A DNA stretch of 64,000 bases from Paludibacteraceae bacterium (GTDB lineage: Bacteria; Bacteroidota; Bacteroidia; Bacteroidales; Paludibacteraceae). The stretch is from the NCBI GenBank assembly GCA_024399835.1, contig JAKSNK010000003.1, positions 36,445-100,444 on the forward strand. Direction: 5' to 3'. The notes below the pieces were generated by a model. It saw only the letters and a program-made list of their open reading frames with translations, did no database searches and had not been told where the DNA came from. Made by a program: the position numbers and the translations under genes. This document shows positions 1-7,874 of the stretch, piece by piece. Every line of letters begins with the position of its first letter. Within the stretch, counting starts at the first letter, position 1.

Positions 1-1
1 C

Positions 2-997
2 AATCTCATCAATCGGGACATCAAGAACCGTAAGAAAATCATTTCGTCCATCAACACCGAGATTACTATCCTCAATCGCGACATTGCCAGTCTTACTTCC
101 AAGCGGCAAAAACTGCAAACCGAATTGGAAGATCACAAATTGGAATACGCGCGTATGGTGCGCGAGACCCATTATGCGGATATACAGCACGCCCCCCTAC
201 TCTTCTTGTTGTCAGCCGATAATTTTCAGCAGTTGATGCGCCGTATTCGCTATATGTACGAATTTCAGCAGTACCGAAAAGCCGCCGTGCAACGCATTCA
301 GGGCATTCAAACGGATATTGACATCCAAAACAACCTTTTGGAAGAGCGCAAGCAGGACAAGAATACTGCCTTGCAGGTGCAGAAGACCGAGCAGGACAAG
401 CTTGCCCGCAACGAACGCCAGCAGCAGAAGATGCTCAAAGACCTCAAACAGCAGGAAAGCACCCTCACGGCACAATTGAAAAAGCAACAGAAAAAAGCCG
501 ATGAAATCAATCGCAAGATTGAAAATATGATTCGCCAGCAGACACAAAGCAAAACGACGCTTACCAAGGAGCAACAACTCATTGCCGGCGGGTTTGAGCG
601 AAACAAGGGACTGTTGCCTTGGCCCGTCGAAAAAGGATTCATATCCGGCTTTTTCGGCACGCACCAGCACCCCGTATATGAGCATGTAACCATCAACAAC
701 AAGGGTATCTATTTGCAAACCGTAGCAGGTGCCGCAGCCAGAGCCGTCTATGAGGGCGAAGTGAGCGGAATACTCGTTTTGGGGAGCACCTACGCCGTCA
801 TTGTGCAACACGGTAATTACCGTACCGTATACAGCAACCTCAAGGACATATTGGTCAAGCAGGGAGACAAAATCAAGACCAAGCAAAACCTTGGGCATAT
901 CGCTACCGATACGGAGAATGACAACAAGACAGAATTATTCTTCCAAATATATATGGACCGCAACTTACAAGACCCCACTCCGTGGTTGGCTAAATAA
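2..997 (+). CDS. EnvC-like M23 (LytM) murein hydrolase activator, 5' partial
   Basis: The frame is open from the first base of the window, so the true start lies upstream; 331 residues are visible. The first two thirds are a charged Gln/Lys/Glu-rich coiled coil. The last ~130 residues form a LytM/M23 fold (GFFGTHQHPVYEH, then IVQHGNYRTVYSNL). The expected zinc ligands are degraded: no Asp follows the first His, and the usual HxH is HGN. By analogy with EnvC this points to a non-catalytic activator of cell-wall amidases acting in the periplasm at division. An FKBP lipoprotein gene follows after 11 nt, suggesting co-transcription. The family call is firm; lack of activity is inferred from the missing ligands. 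Confidence 0.85.
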   Translation, partial: NLINRDIKNRKKIISSINTEITILNRDIASLTSKRQKLQTELEDHKLEYARMVRETHYADIQHAPLLFLLSADNFQQLMRRIRYMYEFQQYRKAAVQRIQGIQTDIDIQNNLLEERKQDKNTALQVQKTEQDKLARNERQQQKMLKDLKQQESTLTAQLKKQQKKADEINRKIENMIRQQTQSKTTLTKEQQLIAGGFERNKGLLPWPVEKGFISGFFGTHQHPVYEHVTINNKGIYLQTVAGAAARAVYEGEVSGILVLGSTYAVIVQHGNYRTVYSNLKDILVKQGDKIKTKQNLGHIATDTENDNKTELFFQIYMDRNLQDPTPWLAK

Positions 998-1008
998 TCT
1001 TCACTGCT

Positions 1009-1485
1009 ATGCACAAACTTAAACACATACTGTTCATTTCTTTCACATTGGCACTTTTGTTGCCGTCTTGCAAAAAAGAGAACTGGTTGGATTGGAAAGC
1101 CGAAAATCAGGCATGGCTTGCCAATAATGCCACCAAAGAGGGCGTTATCACCACTCCCAGCGGACTGCAATATAAGATAGTACGCGAGGGCATTCCCACC
1201 AATCCACACCCCGATAACCTCAAGACCGTGGCAGTCTCTTATTCAGGTTCACTCATTACCGGCAATGTATTTGACAGCAATGCCGGCACTACATTGGCTG
1301 TCAGCGAACTGATTAGCGGGTTTGCCGAAGGCATAAAAAAGATGACACCGCCTGCCCATTATATCCTGTACATACCTTATAATTTGGGCTACGGCGAAGA
1401 AGGACACGGTGCGGAAGGGGTTATCGGATATATTCCCCCGTATTCCACGCTCGTTTTCGATGTCTATTTGCATAATGTCTATTAG
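1009..1485 (+). CDS. FKBP-type peptidyl-prolyl isomerase lipoprotein
   Basis: 158 residues. The N-terminus has a lipoprotein signal with lipobox LLPSC (Cys about residue 21), so the protein is probably anchored in the outer or inner membrane facing the periplasm. An FKBP domain fills residues ~45-158: the YSGSL..GNVFDSN strand, SELISGFAEGIKKM, the YIPYNLGYG loop and the closing IPPYSTLVFDVYL. These match the FKBP core that isomerises Xaa-Pro bonds during folding of exported proteins. The common Gly after the Met of the helix is replaced (KKMTPP), as in many Bacteroidales lipoprotein FKBPs. The 3' end overlaps the next gene by 11 nt, so translation is probably coupled. Confidence 0.88.
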   Translation: MHKLKHILFISFTLALLLPSCKKENWLDWKAENQAWLANNATKEGVITTPSGLQYKIVREGIPTNPHPDNLKTVAVSYSGSLITGNVFDSNAGTTLAVSELISGFAEGIKKMTPPAHYILYIPYNLGYGEEGHGAEGVIGYIPPYSTLVFDVYLHNVY

Positions 1486-1933
1486 TAAGTTCCATATTGC
1501 ATGGCGGTTACTGCCCCTTGTACTGTGCGCCGTCTTTACATCCTGTCACAACGATGCCAACAGCAATGTGCCGGATTATCCGGTCGCCTTGGACCTCGAT
1601 ATATATAAGATGTATCCCAACTTCGTCATCGAGAACGGGTTTCAAACCATGACTTTTACGCAAAAACGGTGGGAATCCGACTATTTGGGATTTGCCGGCA
1701 TACTTGTTTGGATCAATGTGACCAACCAATACTGCGCTGCTGATTTGGCTTGTCCGCATTGTGTTAAACAAGACAAACCTATTCAGGTGGACGGGCTCTT
1801 TGCCACTTGTCCCGTGTGTGGAGAAGTGTTTGACCTTTCTACACGCGGTTTCCCGACTAAGGGCATTGCCAATCAGCCGCTTAAAAACTATGAACTAACT
1901 TTCTCCAACGGCATTCTGCGCATTCGTAACTAA
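1475..1933 (+). CDS. Rieske-like lipoprotein with CxH...CxxC ligand pattern
   Basis: I place the start at the ATG at 1475 rather than at earlier in-frame codons, because MSISKFHIAW starts a proper signal and lipobox (VFTSC). The mature 130 residues resemble a Rieske [2Fe-2S] domain. A CPH triad is followed by 16 residues and then CPVCGEVFDLSTRG, and the tail (GIANQPLKNYEL) fits the closing Rieske strand, usually GPA..PL..Y. The second motif should be CxxH, but here the His is Cys, giving three Cys and one His. The gene overlaps the FKBP gene by 11 nt and its TAA overlaps the rimM ATG (TAATG). The physiological partner is unknown. It could be an electron-transfer lipoprotein or a structural zinc or iron site. 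Confidence 0.7.
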   Translation: MSISKFHIAWRLLPLVLCAVFTSCHNDANSNVPDYPVALDLDIYKMYPNFVIENGFQTMTFTQKRWESDYLGFAGILVWINVTNQYCAADLACPHCVKQDKPIQVDGLFATCPVCGEVFDLSTRGFPTKGIANQPLKNYELTFSNGILRIRN

Positions 1934-2412
1934 TGATTGACCCAAAAGATATTATACAAATCGGTTCGCTGGTTCGCACACATGGCAAAGCCGGAGAAAT
2001 GCAATGTCGCACCATCAATACTTATTGGGAGGAAGCAGATGCTGACTTCATTTTTATCCTTTTAGATGCTATTCCTACTCCCTTCCGTGTCATTGACTGG
2101 CGCAGCAAAGGGGAGGATTTGCTGTTGACACTCAAAGGTGTTTCCGACGAAAACCAGGCATTGCGATTGGTTGGTAACGATGTTTATATGCTTCGCCGGG
2201 ATATTGTTGCCGAAGACGAAGCCGTTTTATGCTGGCAGGACCTTGTCGGATACTCGCTTAACGGATGTACCATTGTCCAAATAGACGACTCTACGGCAAA
2301 TATCTTGGCACAACTGGAAGACGGCAGACTGATTCCTCTACACGAGGACCTTATCACGGACATCAACCACAACAGTAGAACCATCACTATGAACTTACCG
2401 GACGGCTTATGA
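1933..2412 (+). CDS. rimM: Ribosome maturation factor RimM
   Basis: 159 residues, normal length for RimM. It helps process 16S rRNA and mature the 30S subunit head through binding S19. The N-terminal RimM barrel begins IIQIGSLVRTHGKAGEMQC (canonical V..thGlkGe). A PRC-barrel-like C-terminal half follows, ending with the IPLHEDLI strand. The ATG overlaps the previous stop by one base (TAATG) and the last four bases overlap the next gene (ATGA). These couplings place it in one operon with the Rieske-like and SpoU genes. rimM is not next to trmD or rplS here. Confidence 0.93.
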   Translation: MIDPKDIIQIGSLVRTHGKAGEMQCRTINTYWEEADADFIFILLDAIPTPFRVIDWRSKGEDLLLTLKGVSDENQALRLVGNDVYMLRRDIVAEDEAVLCWQDLVGYSLNGCTIVQIDDSTANILAQLEDGRLIPLHEDLITDINHNSRTITMNLPDGL

Positions 2413-2936
2413 ATCATACCAAACTCACCATACAGGAAATGCACCGCATGTCGACGGACGAATTCCGTTCGTCTGACAAAGTGCCGTTGATAGTCGTATT
2501 GGATAATGTCCGCAGTCAGCACAATATAGGGGCTGTTTTCCGTACTGCGGACGCTTTTCGGCTGCAAGGCGTGTACCTATGCGGTATCTGTTGTTGCCCG
2601 CCTAATCAGGAAATACACAAGACGGCTTTAGGTGCCGAACAGACGGTTCCGTTTCGCTATTTTGAAAATACATTGGATGCTGTCCGGCAATTAAAAGAGG
2701 ACAGATATACGGTTTATGCCATCGAGCAGACCCGCAACAGCATCAATTTTGACAACATACAGGTGCAAGGTCCTACTGCCGTCATACTCGGGCACGAGGT
2801 CTTTGGGGTGCAGCAGGAGGTGATTGATGCTTCCGACGGAGCCGTCGAAATCACACAATACGGCACCAAGCACTCGCTCAATGTTTCCGTTACGGCGGGC
2901 ATTGTGTTGTATAAGTTGTCCACCCAACTGAGATAA
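2409..2936 (+). CDS. TrmH/SpoU family RNA 2'-O-methyltransferase
   Basis: 175 residues, a minimal SPOUT methyltransferase. Motif 1 is NVRSQHNIGAVFRTADAF, motif 2 is VILGHEVFGV (usually GNExxG; His replaces Asn), and motif 3 is ITQYGTKHSLNVSVTAGIVL, which forms the trefoil knot that binds SAM. The Arg in motif 1 and the SLNVS of motif 3 are present, so it should be active on tRNA or rRNA 2'-OH. The exact target cannot be read from sequence. It lacks the N-terminal substrate-binding domain of RlmB. The start overlaps rimM (ATGA). Confidence 0.9.
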   Translation: MNHTKLTIQEMHRMSTDEFRSSDKVPLIVVLDNVRSQHNIGAVFRTADAFRLQGVYLCGICCCPPNQEIHKTALGAEQTVPFRYFENTLDAVRQLKEDRYTVYAIEQTRNSINFDNIQVQGPTAVILGHEVFGVQQEVIDASDGAVEITQYGTKHSLNVSVTAGIVLYKLSTQLR

Positions 2937-2941
2937 CCGTT

Positions 2942-2967
2942 GTTGCAACATAACATCAACATAACAT
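2942..2967 (+). repeat. 26-nt exact repeat, copy 1 (intergenic)
   Basis: GTTGCAACATAACATCAACA plus TAACAT. The same 26 nt occur in reverse orientation inside murF (31823-31848). It contains two tandem 11-mers (AACATAACATC). It lies just upstream of the GTG start of the U32 gene. Confidence 0.8.
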
Positions 2968-2976
2968 GACACTACG

Positions 2977-4404
2977 GTGAAGCACCCTTTTACCATATTA
3001 GCACCGGCTAAAAACTTAGCGGTAGGTCAATCTGCCATACAGGCAGGCGCCGATGCCGTCTATATTGGTGCTCCCAAGTTCGGGGCAAGACAAGCCGCAG
3101 GAAACAGCATTGCCGACATCGCCCAATTGGTACAAGACGCTCACCGTTACGGAGTGCAGGTTTTAATTACGCTCAACACGCTGCTCACCGATGCCGAAAA
3201 AGTTGAAGCCGTCGCCATAGCCAACGATCTTTACCGCATTGGCGTAGATGCGCTCATCATACAAGACCTGTCTCTGCTCAATTGTTCCTTGCCGCCTATA
3301 CGGTTGCATGCCTCGACACAGTGCGACAACCGAACTGCCGAACAGGTGCTTCATCTGCGCGACTTAGGGTTCAAACGGGTAGTTCTGGCACGCGAACTCA
3401 GCATTGACGAAATACGGCACATACACGACATTGTGGGGGACAGTATCGAATTAGAAGCGTTTGTGCATGGTGCTCTGTGTGTCTGCTATTCGGGGAAATG
3501 CTATATGAGCGAGGCACTGATGAATAGAAGTGCCAACAGGGGCTGTTGTGCACAAATGTGCCGCCAGAAATACGACCTTTTGGATGCCGATATGCGAGAG
3601 GTTGTGGATGATAACGGAACGCCTGTTCACCAGCGCTATCTGCTGTCACTACAAGACATGGACCGAAGTATCTATTTACGCGAAATGATAGATGCCGGCA
3701 TCACGACTTTCAAGATTGAAGGGCGACTGAAAGATGCCGACTATGTAACCAACATTGTCGCCTATTATCGCCAAAAAATGGACGCTATTCTGTCCTCCTT
3801 GGATATGCCTCCGTCCACCCGATATACCTACTCGTTCACGCCTAATCCCGAGAAGACTTTTCACCGTGGAGCAACGGACTATTTCCTGCACGGGCGCACT
3901 CGTCCTATGGCAAATTGGGACACTCCCAAGTCAACCGGTGAACTGGTAACCCCGCACACGCAATTACACTCCGGCGACGGTTTATGTTTTGAAGACCGGG
4001 GCTTTTATGTCAATGCCATTCAGGGAGGCAGGATTATTCCCAACAAACCGATTCATATTCCTGCCGGCACGCCTCTCTATCGCAATTTTGACATCGAGTT
4101 TCAACGCTCGTTACATGCCGAACGGCGCATATTAACGGATATTCTGTTTGAGGAAACACCCGACGGTTTCCGCTTGACATACACCCCGTGTTTAGCTGGT
4201 CACCCTGCCGTTTCTGCCGACTTTGCTTATGCCAAGCAACCTGCCGACAACCCCGAACGCGCCCTAACCGTTATGCAGCAGCAATTGAGCAAGTTGGGAG
4301 ACACTATCTACGCTGTTCGACACATACAAATCAACAGTAAACCATATTTTATACCTATCAGTCAACTCAACCAATGGAGACGCAACCTGCTGGAGCACCT
4401 TTAA
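2977..4404 (+). CDS. Peptidase U32 family protein (RNA hydroxylation type)
   Basis: 475 residues from a GTG start at 2977; the only nearby ATG (2966) runs into a stop. The N-terminal TIM-barrel-like region carries the U32 signature: EAFVHGALCVCYSGKCYMS, then NRGCCAQMCRQKY with further Cys of the probable Fe-S centre. Relatives (RlhA, TrhP) hydroxylate rRNA or tRNA bases rather than cut proteins, so a role in RNA modification is likely. Bacteroidales homologues I recall are longer and end in a Cys-rich domain. Here that domain is in the next ORF, in another frame, starting at the TAATG junction. Either the protein is naturally split or a frameshift has occurred. Confidence 0.85.
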   Translation: MKHPFTILAPAKNLAVGQSAIQAGADAVYIGAPKFGARQAAGNSIADIAQLVQDAHRYGVQVLITLNTLLTDAEKVEAVAIANDLYRIGVDALIIQDLSLLNCSLPPIRLHASTQCDNRTAEQVLHLRDLGFKRVVLARELSIDEIRHIHDIVGDSIELEAFVHGALCVCYSGKCYMSEALMNRSANRGCCAQMCRQKYDLLDADMREVVDDNGTPVHQRYLLSLQDMDRSIYLREMIDAGITTFKIEGRLKDADYVTNIVAYYRQKMDAILSSLDMPPSTRYTYSFTPNPEKTFHRGATDYFLHGRTRPMANWDTPKSTGELVTPHTQLHSGDGLCFEDRGFYVNAIQGGRIIPNKPIHIPAGTPLYRNFDIEFQRSLHAERRILTDILFEETPDGFRLTYTPCLAGHPAVSADFAYAKQPADNPERALTVMQQQLSKLGDTIYAVRHIQINSKPYFIPISQLNQWRRNLLEHL

Positions 4405-4571
4405 TGACCTGCCGCTATTGCCTGCTATTCGAGTTAGGGCACTGCCGCAAGTCCAATCCTTATCCGAAAGATAAGGAACCAAGACACTTGCGCCTGCAAA
4501 ATGGCACGATTCTTGATATAGAATTTGATTGTAAAAACTGTCAAATGTTAATCGTAAAAAATGGAAGATAA
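4404..4571 (+). CDS. Detached C-terminal Cys-rich domain of the U32 protein
   Basis: 55 residues if it starts at the ATG overlapping the U32 stop (TAATG, 4402-4406); an in-frame ATG at 4374 is also possible. Motifs are MTCRYCLLFELGHC and FDCKNCQMLIV, which match the terminal zinc/Fe-S-like knob that ends U32 proteins in this phylum, where it is fused. The reading frame is -1 relative to the U32 gene. Termination-reinitiation would make two polypeptides from one message. The last 11 nt overlap the next gene. Confidence 0.7.
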   Translation: MTCRYCLLFELGHCRKSNPYPKDKEPRHLRLQNGTILDIEFDCKNCQMLIVKNGR

Positions 4572-6015
4572 CAAAGTCATTTACGACATTCTTACCGAGC
4601 GTCTCAACCTCATGCGCCAATTGGACAAGGACGGAGACAGTGAACATCGTCGGCATATTGCCAAGGAGACACAGGATTTGCATGCCCCTTTGGCACACCG
4701 CTTGGGTCTGTATCAAATCAAAACCGAGTTGGAAGACCTTGCGCTTAAATTCATCGATTATGACGGCTACAAGCACATCGCGCACGAACTAAATGCCAAA
4801 AAGGCAGAACGGGATGCGTATATAGACAAGTTCATCGCACCGCTCAAACTCAAATTGGAGCAGGAAGGATATACTTTTACCATCAAGGGGCGTCCTAAAT
4901 CTATCCACTCCATCTACCACAAGATGCAAGTGCAGCATTGTGATGTAGATCATATCTACGACCTGTTTGCCATCCGTATTATATTGGATAGTCCGCTTGA
5001 GCAGGAGAAAAGCGACTGTTGGCAAGTCTATTCCATCATTACTGACATTTTTCAGCCCAATCCCAAACGCTTGCGCGACTGGTTGACTATGCCCAAGGAA
5101 AACGGCTACGAATCGCTACATACTACCGTACTCGGACCCGAAAACAAGTGGGTCGAAGTGCAGATTCGCACACGCCGTATGGACGAAGTGGCGGAGCAAG
5201 GAGTGGCTGCCCATTGGGCATACAAGGGCATACATAATTCCAACATCGTTTCCAAGCAAGAGTCTGTGTTTGTCTTCACGCCGACCGGCGATTTGAAAAA
5301 ACTGCCTGCCGGAGCTACCGTCTTGGACTTTGCTTTTGCTATCCATAGCGAAGTCGGTGCACACTGCATCGGAGGACGCATCAACGGGCAAAACGCGGGC
5401 ATTCGTCAGCGGTTAATTAATGGAGACAGGATTGAGATTATCACTTCTCCCAACCAGCACCCCACTGAAGGGTGGCTCAACGATGTCGTTTCACAACGAG
5501 CCAAAAACAAAATCCGTCAGGCACTCAAGGAAATGGAGTTTAAGAGTGCTTCTGAAGGCAGGGAGATCTTAGAACGCAAATTCAAAAATTGGAAAATAGA
5601 TTATACCGAAGGCGACATCTCGCATATAGCCGATAAATTGGGTTATAAGACCATTACCGAACTCTATCAAGCTATCGCATTGGGCAAACTTGAGCCGCAG
5701 CAGTTACGGGATATTTTTGAGCAACTCACCGCGCCCACTCCTGTAACTACACCAACATCAACAACGAGCACTCCTTCCTCCGGCGAGAATGCGCCCATTA
5801 CAACCGCTGCCATTGAAATTGATATGAATGTCAAGCATGTTGACTACAAGTTAGCCACCTGCTGCAAACCGAAACCGGGAGAACCTATCTTCGGTTTTAT
5901 CTCTGTTACCAAGGGCATTCGCATTCACCATTGCAACTGCCCCAATGCCGTTTTCATGCGCCAGCGATATCCCTACAGACTTATTCCTGCAAGATGGAAA
6001 GATACGCGAATATAA
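4561..6015 (+). CDS. RelA/SpoT homologue lacking HD hydrolase and ACT domains
   Basis: 484 residues against ~730 for a full RSH. The protein begins in what is normally the last helix of the HD hydrolase domain (LTERLNLMRQ, usually LADRLHNMR). The (p)ppGpp synthetase domain is intact: GRPKSIHSIYHKM, DLFAIRIIL, NGYESLHTTV, VEVQIRT and GVAAHWAYK. TGS follows (VFVFTPTGDLKKLP to IEIITSPNQHPT) and then the zinc-finger domain (CCKPKPGEPIFGF, IHHCNC). The C-terminal ACT/RRM domain is missing, because the stop follows IPARW. Neighbouring frames hold neither missing domain. The result should be a synthetase without hydrolase, with ribosome-sensing TGS/ZFD. A separate hydrolase is expected elsewhere. 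It could instead be a decaying gene, but the synthetase motifs look preserved. Confidence 0.88.
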   Translation: MEDNKVIYDILTERLNLMRQLDKDGDSEHRRHIAKETQDLHAPLAHRLGLYQIKTELEDLALKFIDYDGYKHIAHELNAKKAERDAYIDKFIAPLKLKLEQEGYTFTIKGRPKSIHSIYHKMQVQHCDVDHIYDLFAIRIILDSPLEQEKSDCWQVYSIITDIFQPNPKRLRDWLTMPKENGYESLHTTVLGPENKWVEVQIRTRRMDEVAEQGVAAHWAYKGIHNSNIVSKQESVFVFTPTGDLKKLPAGATVLDFAFAIHSEVGAHCIGGRINGQNAGIRQRLINGDRIEIITSPNQHPTEGWLNDVVSQRAKNKIRQALKEMEFKSASEGREILERKFKNWKIDYTEGDISHIADKLGYKTITELYQAIALGKLEPQQLRDIFEQLTAPTPVTTPTSTTSTPSSGENAPITTAAIEIDMNVKHVDYKLATCCKPKPGEPIFGFISVTKGIRIHHCNCPNAVFMRQRYPYRLIPARWKDTRI

Positions 6016-6036
6016 AGAACTATAGCATGAAATAAA

Positions 6037-6068
6037 TTTGCATATATCATTTTTTTTTCGTACCTTTG
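6037..6068 (+). promoter_or_regulatory. Bacteroides-type promoter for lipoprotein-pyrE unit
   Basis: TTTG (6037-6040), 20 bp, TACCTTTG (6061-6068). Only 8 nt separate the -7 box from the ATG at 6077, so the mRNA would be almost leaderless. Confidence 0.8.
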
Positions 6069-6076
6069 CAACTGCA

Positions 6077-6823
6077 ATGAGAAAGCGACTGAATATAGTA
6101 TGGATATTGTTGGCAAGTGTAGTGTTGATTGGTTGCGGACACCGACCCGGCAAAGTGGATATTATGCGGGCTGAAAAGGCAGAAAGGGACTCACTCAAAT
6201 ACATACAAGCCCTGCATAATCTGCACTATTCCGACTCGCTGCTGCAGGTACTCTTGCCGCAATCTGACCCCTTACTGAAATCGTTCATTTACAGCAAGGA
6301 CGAAAAAAACGAAGACCACGGTCACTATGTGCATCGCCTGTTGCAAACGACTTCCAATACTGCCCGCAACTTTCTGCAGGCGTATGTCACCGACAATTAT
6401 CGAGTCAGTGTGCAATCTTACTACTATGGTGCCCAAGCGTGCGACCAACGGATGGTACGATTGAGTGCAGGCGAAGACTTTGTGGAGAAAGAAGGCAGCA
6501 ATCATGCCTTTGAGGTAGAGGGTTGGCACGAGATTTTGACTATCGAGGACGATGATGCCAAGCAATTATTATCATATATTGCCACTCATACGGCAGAGCG
6601 AATCAAAGTCTCCGCATTAGACGCAGGTCATAAAGCACATAGCACTTACTATCTTAACGAACAAGAGAAGAAAGCGCTGGCAGACACCTATCAATTGGCT
6701 ATTATAATGAGCAACATAGACGCTTTGGAACGCGCCATCCGTGTTGCTAACCTACAAATAGAAAAATACGAAAGCCGAAAGGCACAAAACAATAATCAAG
6801 ACAATGGAATCAATCGAGAATAG
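6077..6823 (+). CDS. Uncharacterised lipoprotein
   Basis: 248 residues. The start at 6077 (MRKRLNIVW) is chosen because the upstream in-frame ATG at 6038 lies inside the promoter and because a lipobox (VVLIGC) follows at once. The mature part is largely helical and acidic, ending in a helix with many Glu/Lys/Gln and an Asn-rich tail (AQNNNQDNG). I recognise no domain. It overlaps pyrE by 20 nt and shares its promoter. The conserved link is therefore to the pyrE-SRPBCC-psd run rather than to the stringent-response gene upstream. Confidence 0.75.
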   Translation: MRKRLNIVWILLASVVLIGCGHRPGKVDIMRAEKAERDSLKYIQALHNLHYSDSLLQVLLPQSDPLLKSFIYSKDEKNEDHGHYVHRLLQTTSNTARNFLQAYVTDNYRVSVQSYYYGAQACDQRMVRLSAGEDFVEKEGSNHAFEVEGWHEILTIEDDDAKQLLSYIATHTAERIKVSALDAGHKAHSTYYLNEQEKKALADTYQLAIIMSNIDALERAIRVANLQIEKYESRKAQNNNQDNGINRE

Positions 6824-7436
6824 TATTGCACGCAAATTATTGCAGATCAAGGCATTTAGTGTACAAATCGATCACCCGTTCGCATGGGGCAACGGTTGGC
6901 AGGCGCCTATATATTTGGACGACCGCAAAATTCTCAGCATCCCCTCTGTGCGCAATTTCTTCCGTTTAGAAATGAGCCGTCTGGTAGCAGAGCGGTTTGC
7001 TGATGCTGATGTCATTGCAGGAATTGCTATTAACGCCATTGCGCACGGCATTTTAGTTGCAGAGCAATTGGCATTACCATTTGTTTCCGTCTATCCTTAT
7101 CCCAAAGACCACGGACTCGAAAACCAAATTGAGGGAGACTTGCGCCCACGGCAGAATGTTGTCATTATTGAGAACCAAGTCAATGTCGGGGACCATCTCT
7201 TGCGCGTCATTGAGTCGCTACGCAATAATGGATGCAATGTATTGGGAGCCATTACCCTATTTGACTACGAGTTCCCCATTGCAAAAAAACGGCTCAATAC
7301 GGCAGATGTACAACTGTTCGCTTTGACTAATTTCTCTGCTGTTTGTCAAGAAATGCAGAAAACACAATTATGCACACCCGAGGTGATGGATGCCCTCAAT
7401 TTGTGGCACAAACACCCCAATAAATGGAATAAATAA
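6804..7436 (+). CDS. pyrE: Orotate phosphoribosyltransferase-like protein, altered PRPP loop
   Basis: 210 residues, normal PyrE length, with the type I PRT fold: PIYLDDRKIL near the N-terminus and PKDHGLENQIEGD in the middle. PyrE joins orotate to PRPP to make OMP. However, the PRPP-binding loop, normally V-[VI]-E-D-L-I-S-T-G-G or VDDVITAGTA, reads VVIIENQVNVGDH: the second acidic residue is Asn and the TGG/TAGT turn is gone. The basic pair before PKDHG is VYPYPKDHG instead of VRSTPKDHG, and the ASGW strand is GNGW. These changes suggest weak or no catalysis, or a binding/regulatory role. Context (SRPBCC gene downstream) is that of normal Bacteroidales pyrE. Confidence 0.75.
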   Translation: MESIENSIARKLLQIKAFSVQIDHPFAWGNGWQAPIYLDDRKILSIPSVRNFFRLEMSRLVAERFADADVIAGIAINAIAHGILVAEQLALPFVSVYPYPKDHGLENQIEGDLRPRQNVVIIENQVNVGDHLLRVIESLRNNGCNVLGAITLFDYEFPIAKKRLNTADVQLFALTNFSAVCQEMQKTQLCTPEVMDALNLWHKHPNKWNK

Positions 7437-7437
7437 T

Positions 7438-7869
7438 ATGTCTGAAGTTAAATACGAGAGCAAAGTTTGCTCCATCCCCAATTGCGCGGAGAATGTTTAC
7501 AAAGTTCTGTCCAATCTGGACAATCTTAATCGCGTGAAAGATATGATTCCGCAGGACAAAGTGCAGGAATTAGAGATCGGCTTCGATTATATTCGTATCA
7601 AAGTTGACGGACTGGGGCAAAAGATTACCATCCGTATTGTTGACACTATCGAGAACGACACAATCAAATTTGGCGTCGAAGGTGTACCTATGCAGGCGAA
7701 CTTTTGGATTCAGCTCAAAGAGTTAGCCCCATTGGATACCCGCATCAAACTGACCCTCAAAGCAGATATTCCCATGATGTTCAAACTCATGTTGGACAAG
7801 AAACTGCAAAAAGGGTTGGACGATGCCGCACAAATGCTGACACAATTTCCTTATAATCAATGGCTATAA
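7438..7869 (+). CDS. SRPBCC (START-like) family protein
   Basis: 143 residues from the ATG at 7438, just after the pyrE stop; the in-frame ATG at 7390 lies inside pyrE. The pattern fits the SRPBCC hydrophobic-pocket fold: N-terminal strand, helix with VYKVLSNLDNLNRV, alternating beta strands (YIRIKVDGLGQKITIRI, IKLTLKADIPM), and a long C-terminal helix (KLQKGLDDAAQMLTQF). Small proteins of this type bind lipids or other hydrophobic ligands. The ligand is unknown. It sits between pyrE and psd. Confidence 0.78.
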   Translation: MSEVKYESKVCSIPNCAENVYKVLSNLDNLNRVKDMIPQDKVQELEIGFDYIRIKVDGLGQKITIRIVDTIENDTIKFGVEGVPMQANFWIQLKELAPLDTRIKLTLKADIPMMFKLMLDKKLQKGLDDAAQMLTQFPYNQWL

Positions 7870-7874
7870 ATCAC

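Noticed and set aside
4396-4410. Classical slippery heptamer for -1 frameshifting at the U32 junction
   Set aside because: The sequence CACCTTTAATG does not fit X XXY YYZ and no downstream hairpin is obvious; TAATG reinitiation is simpler.
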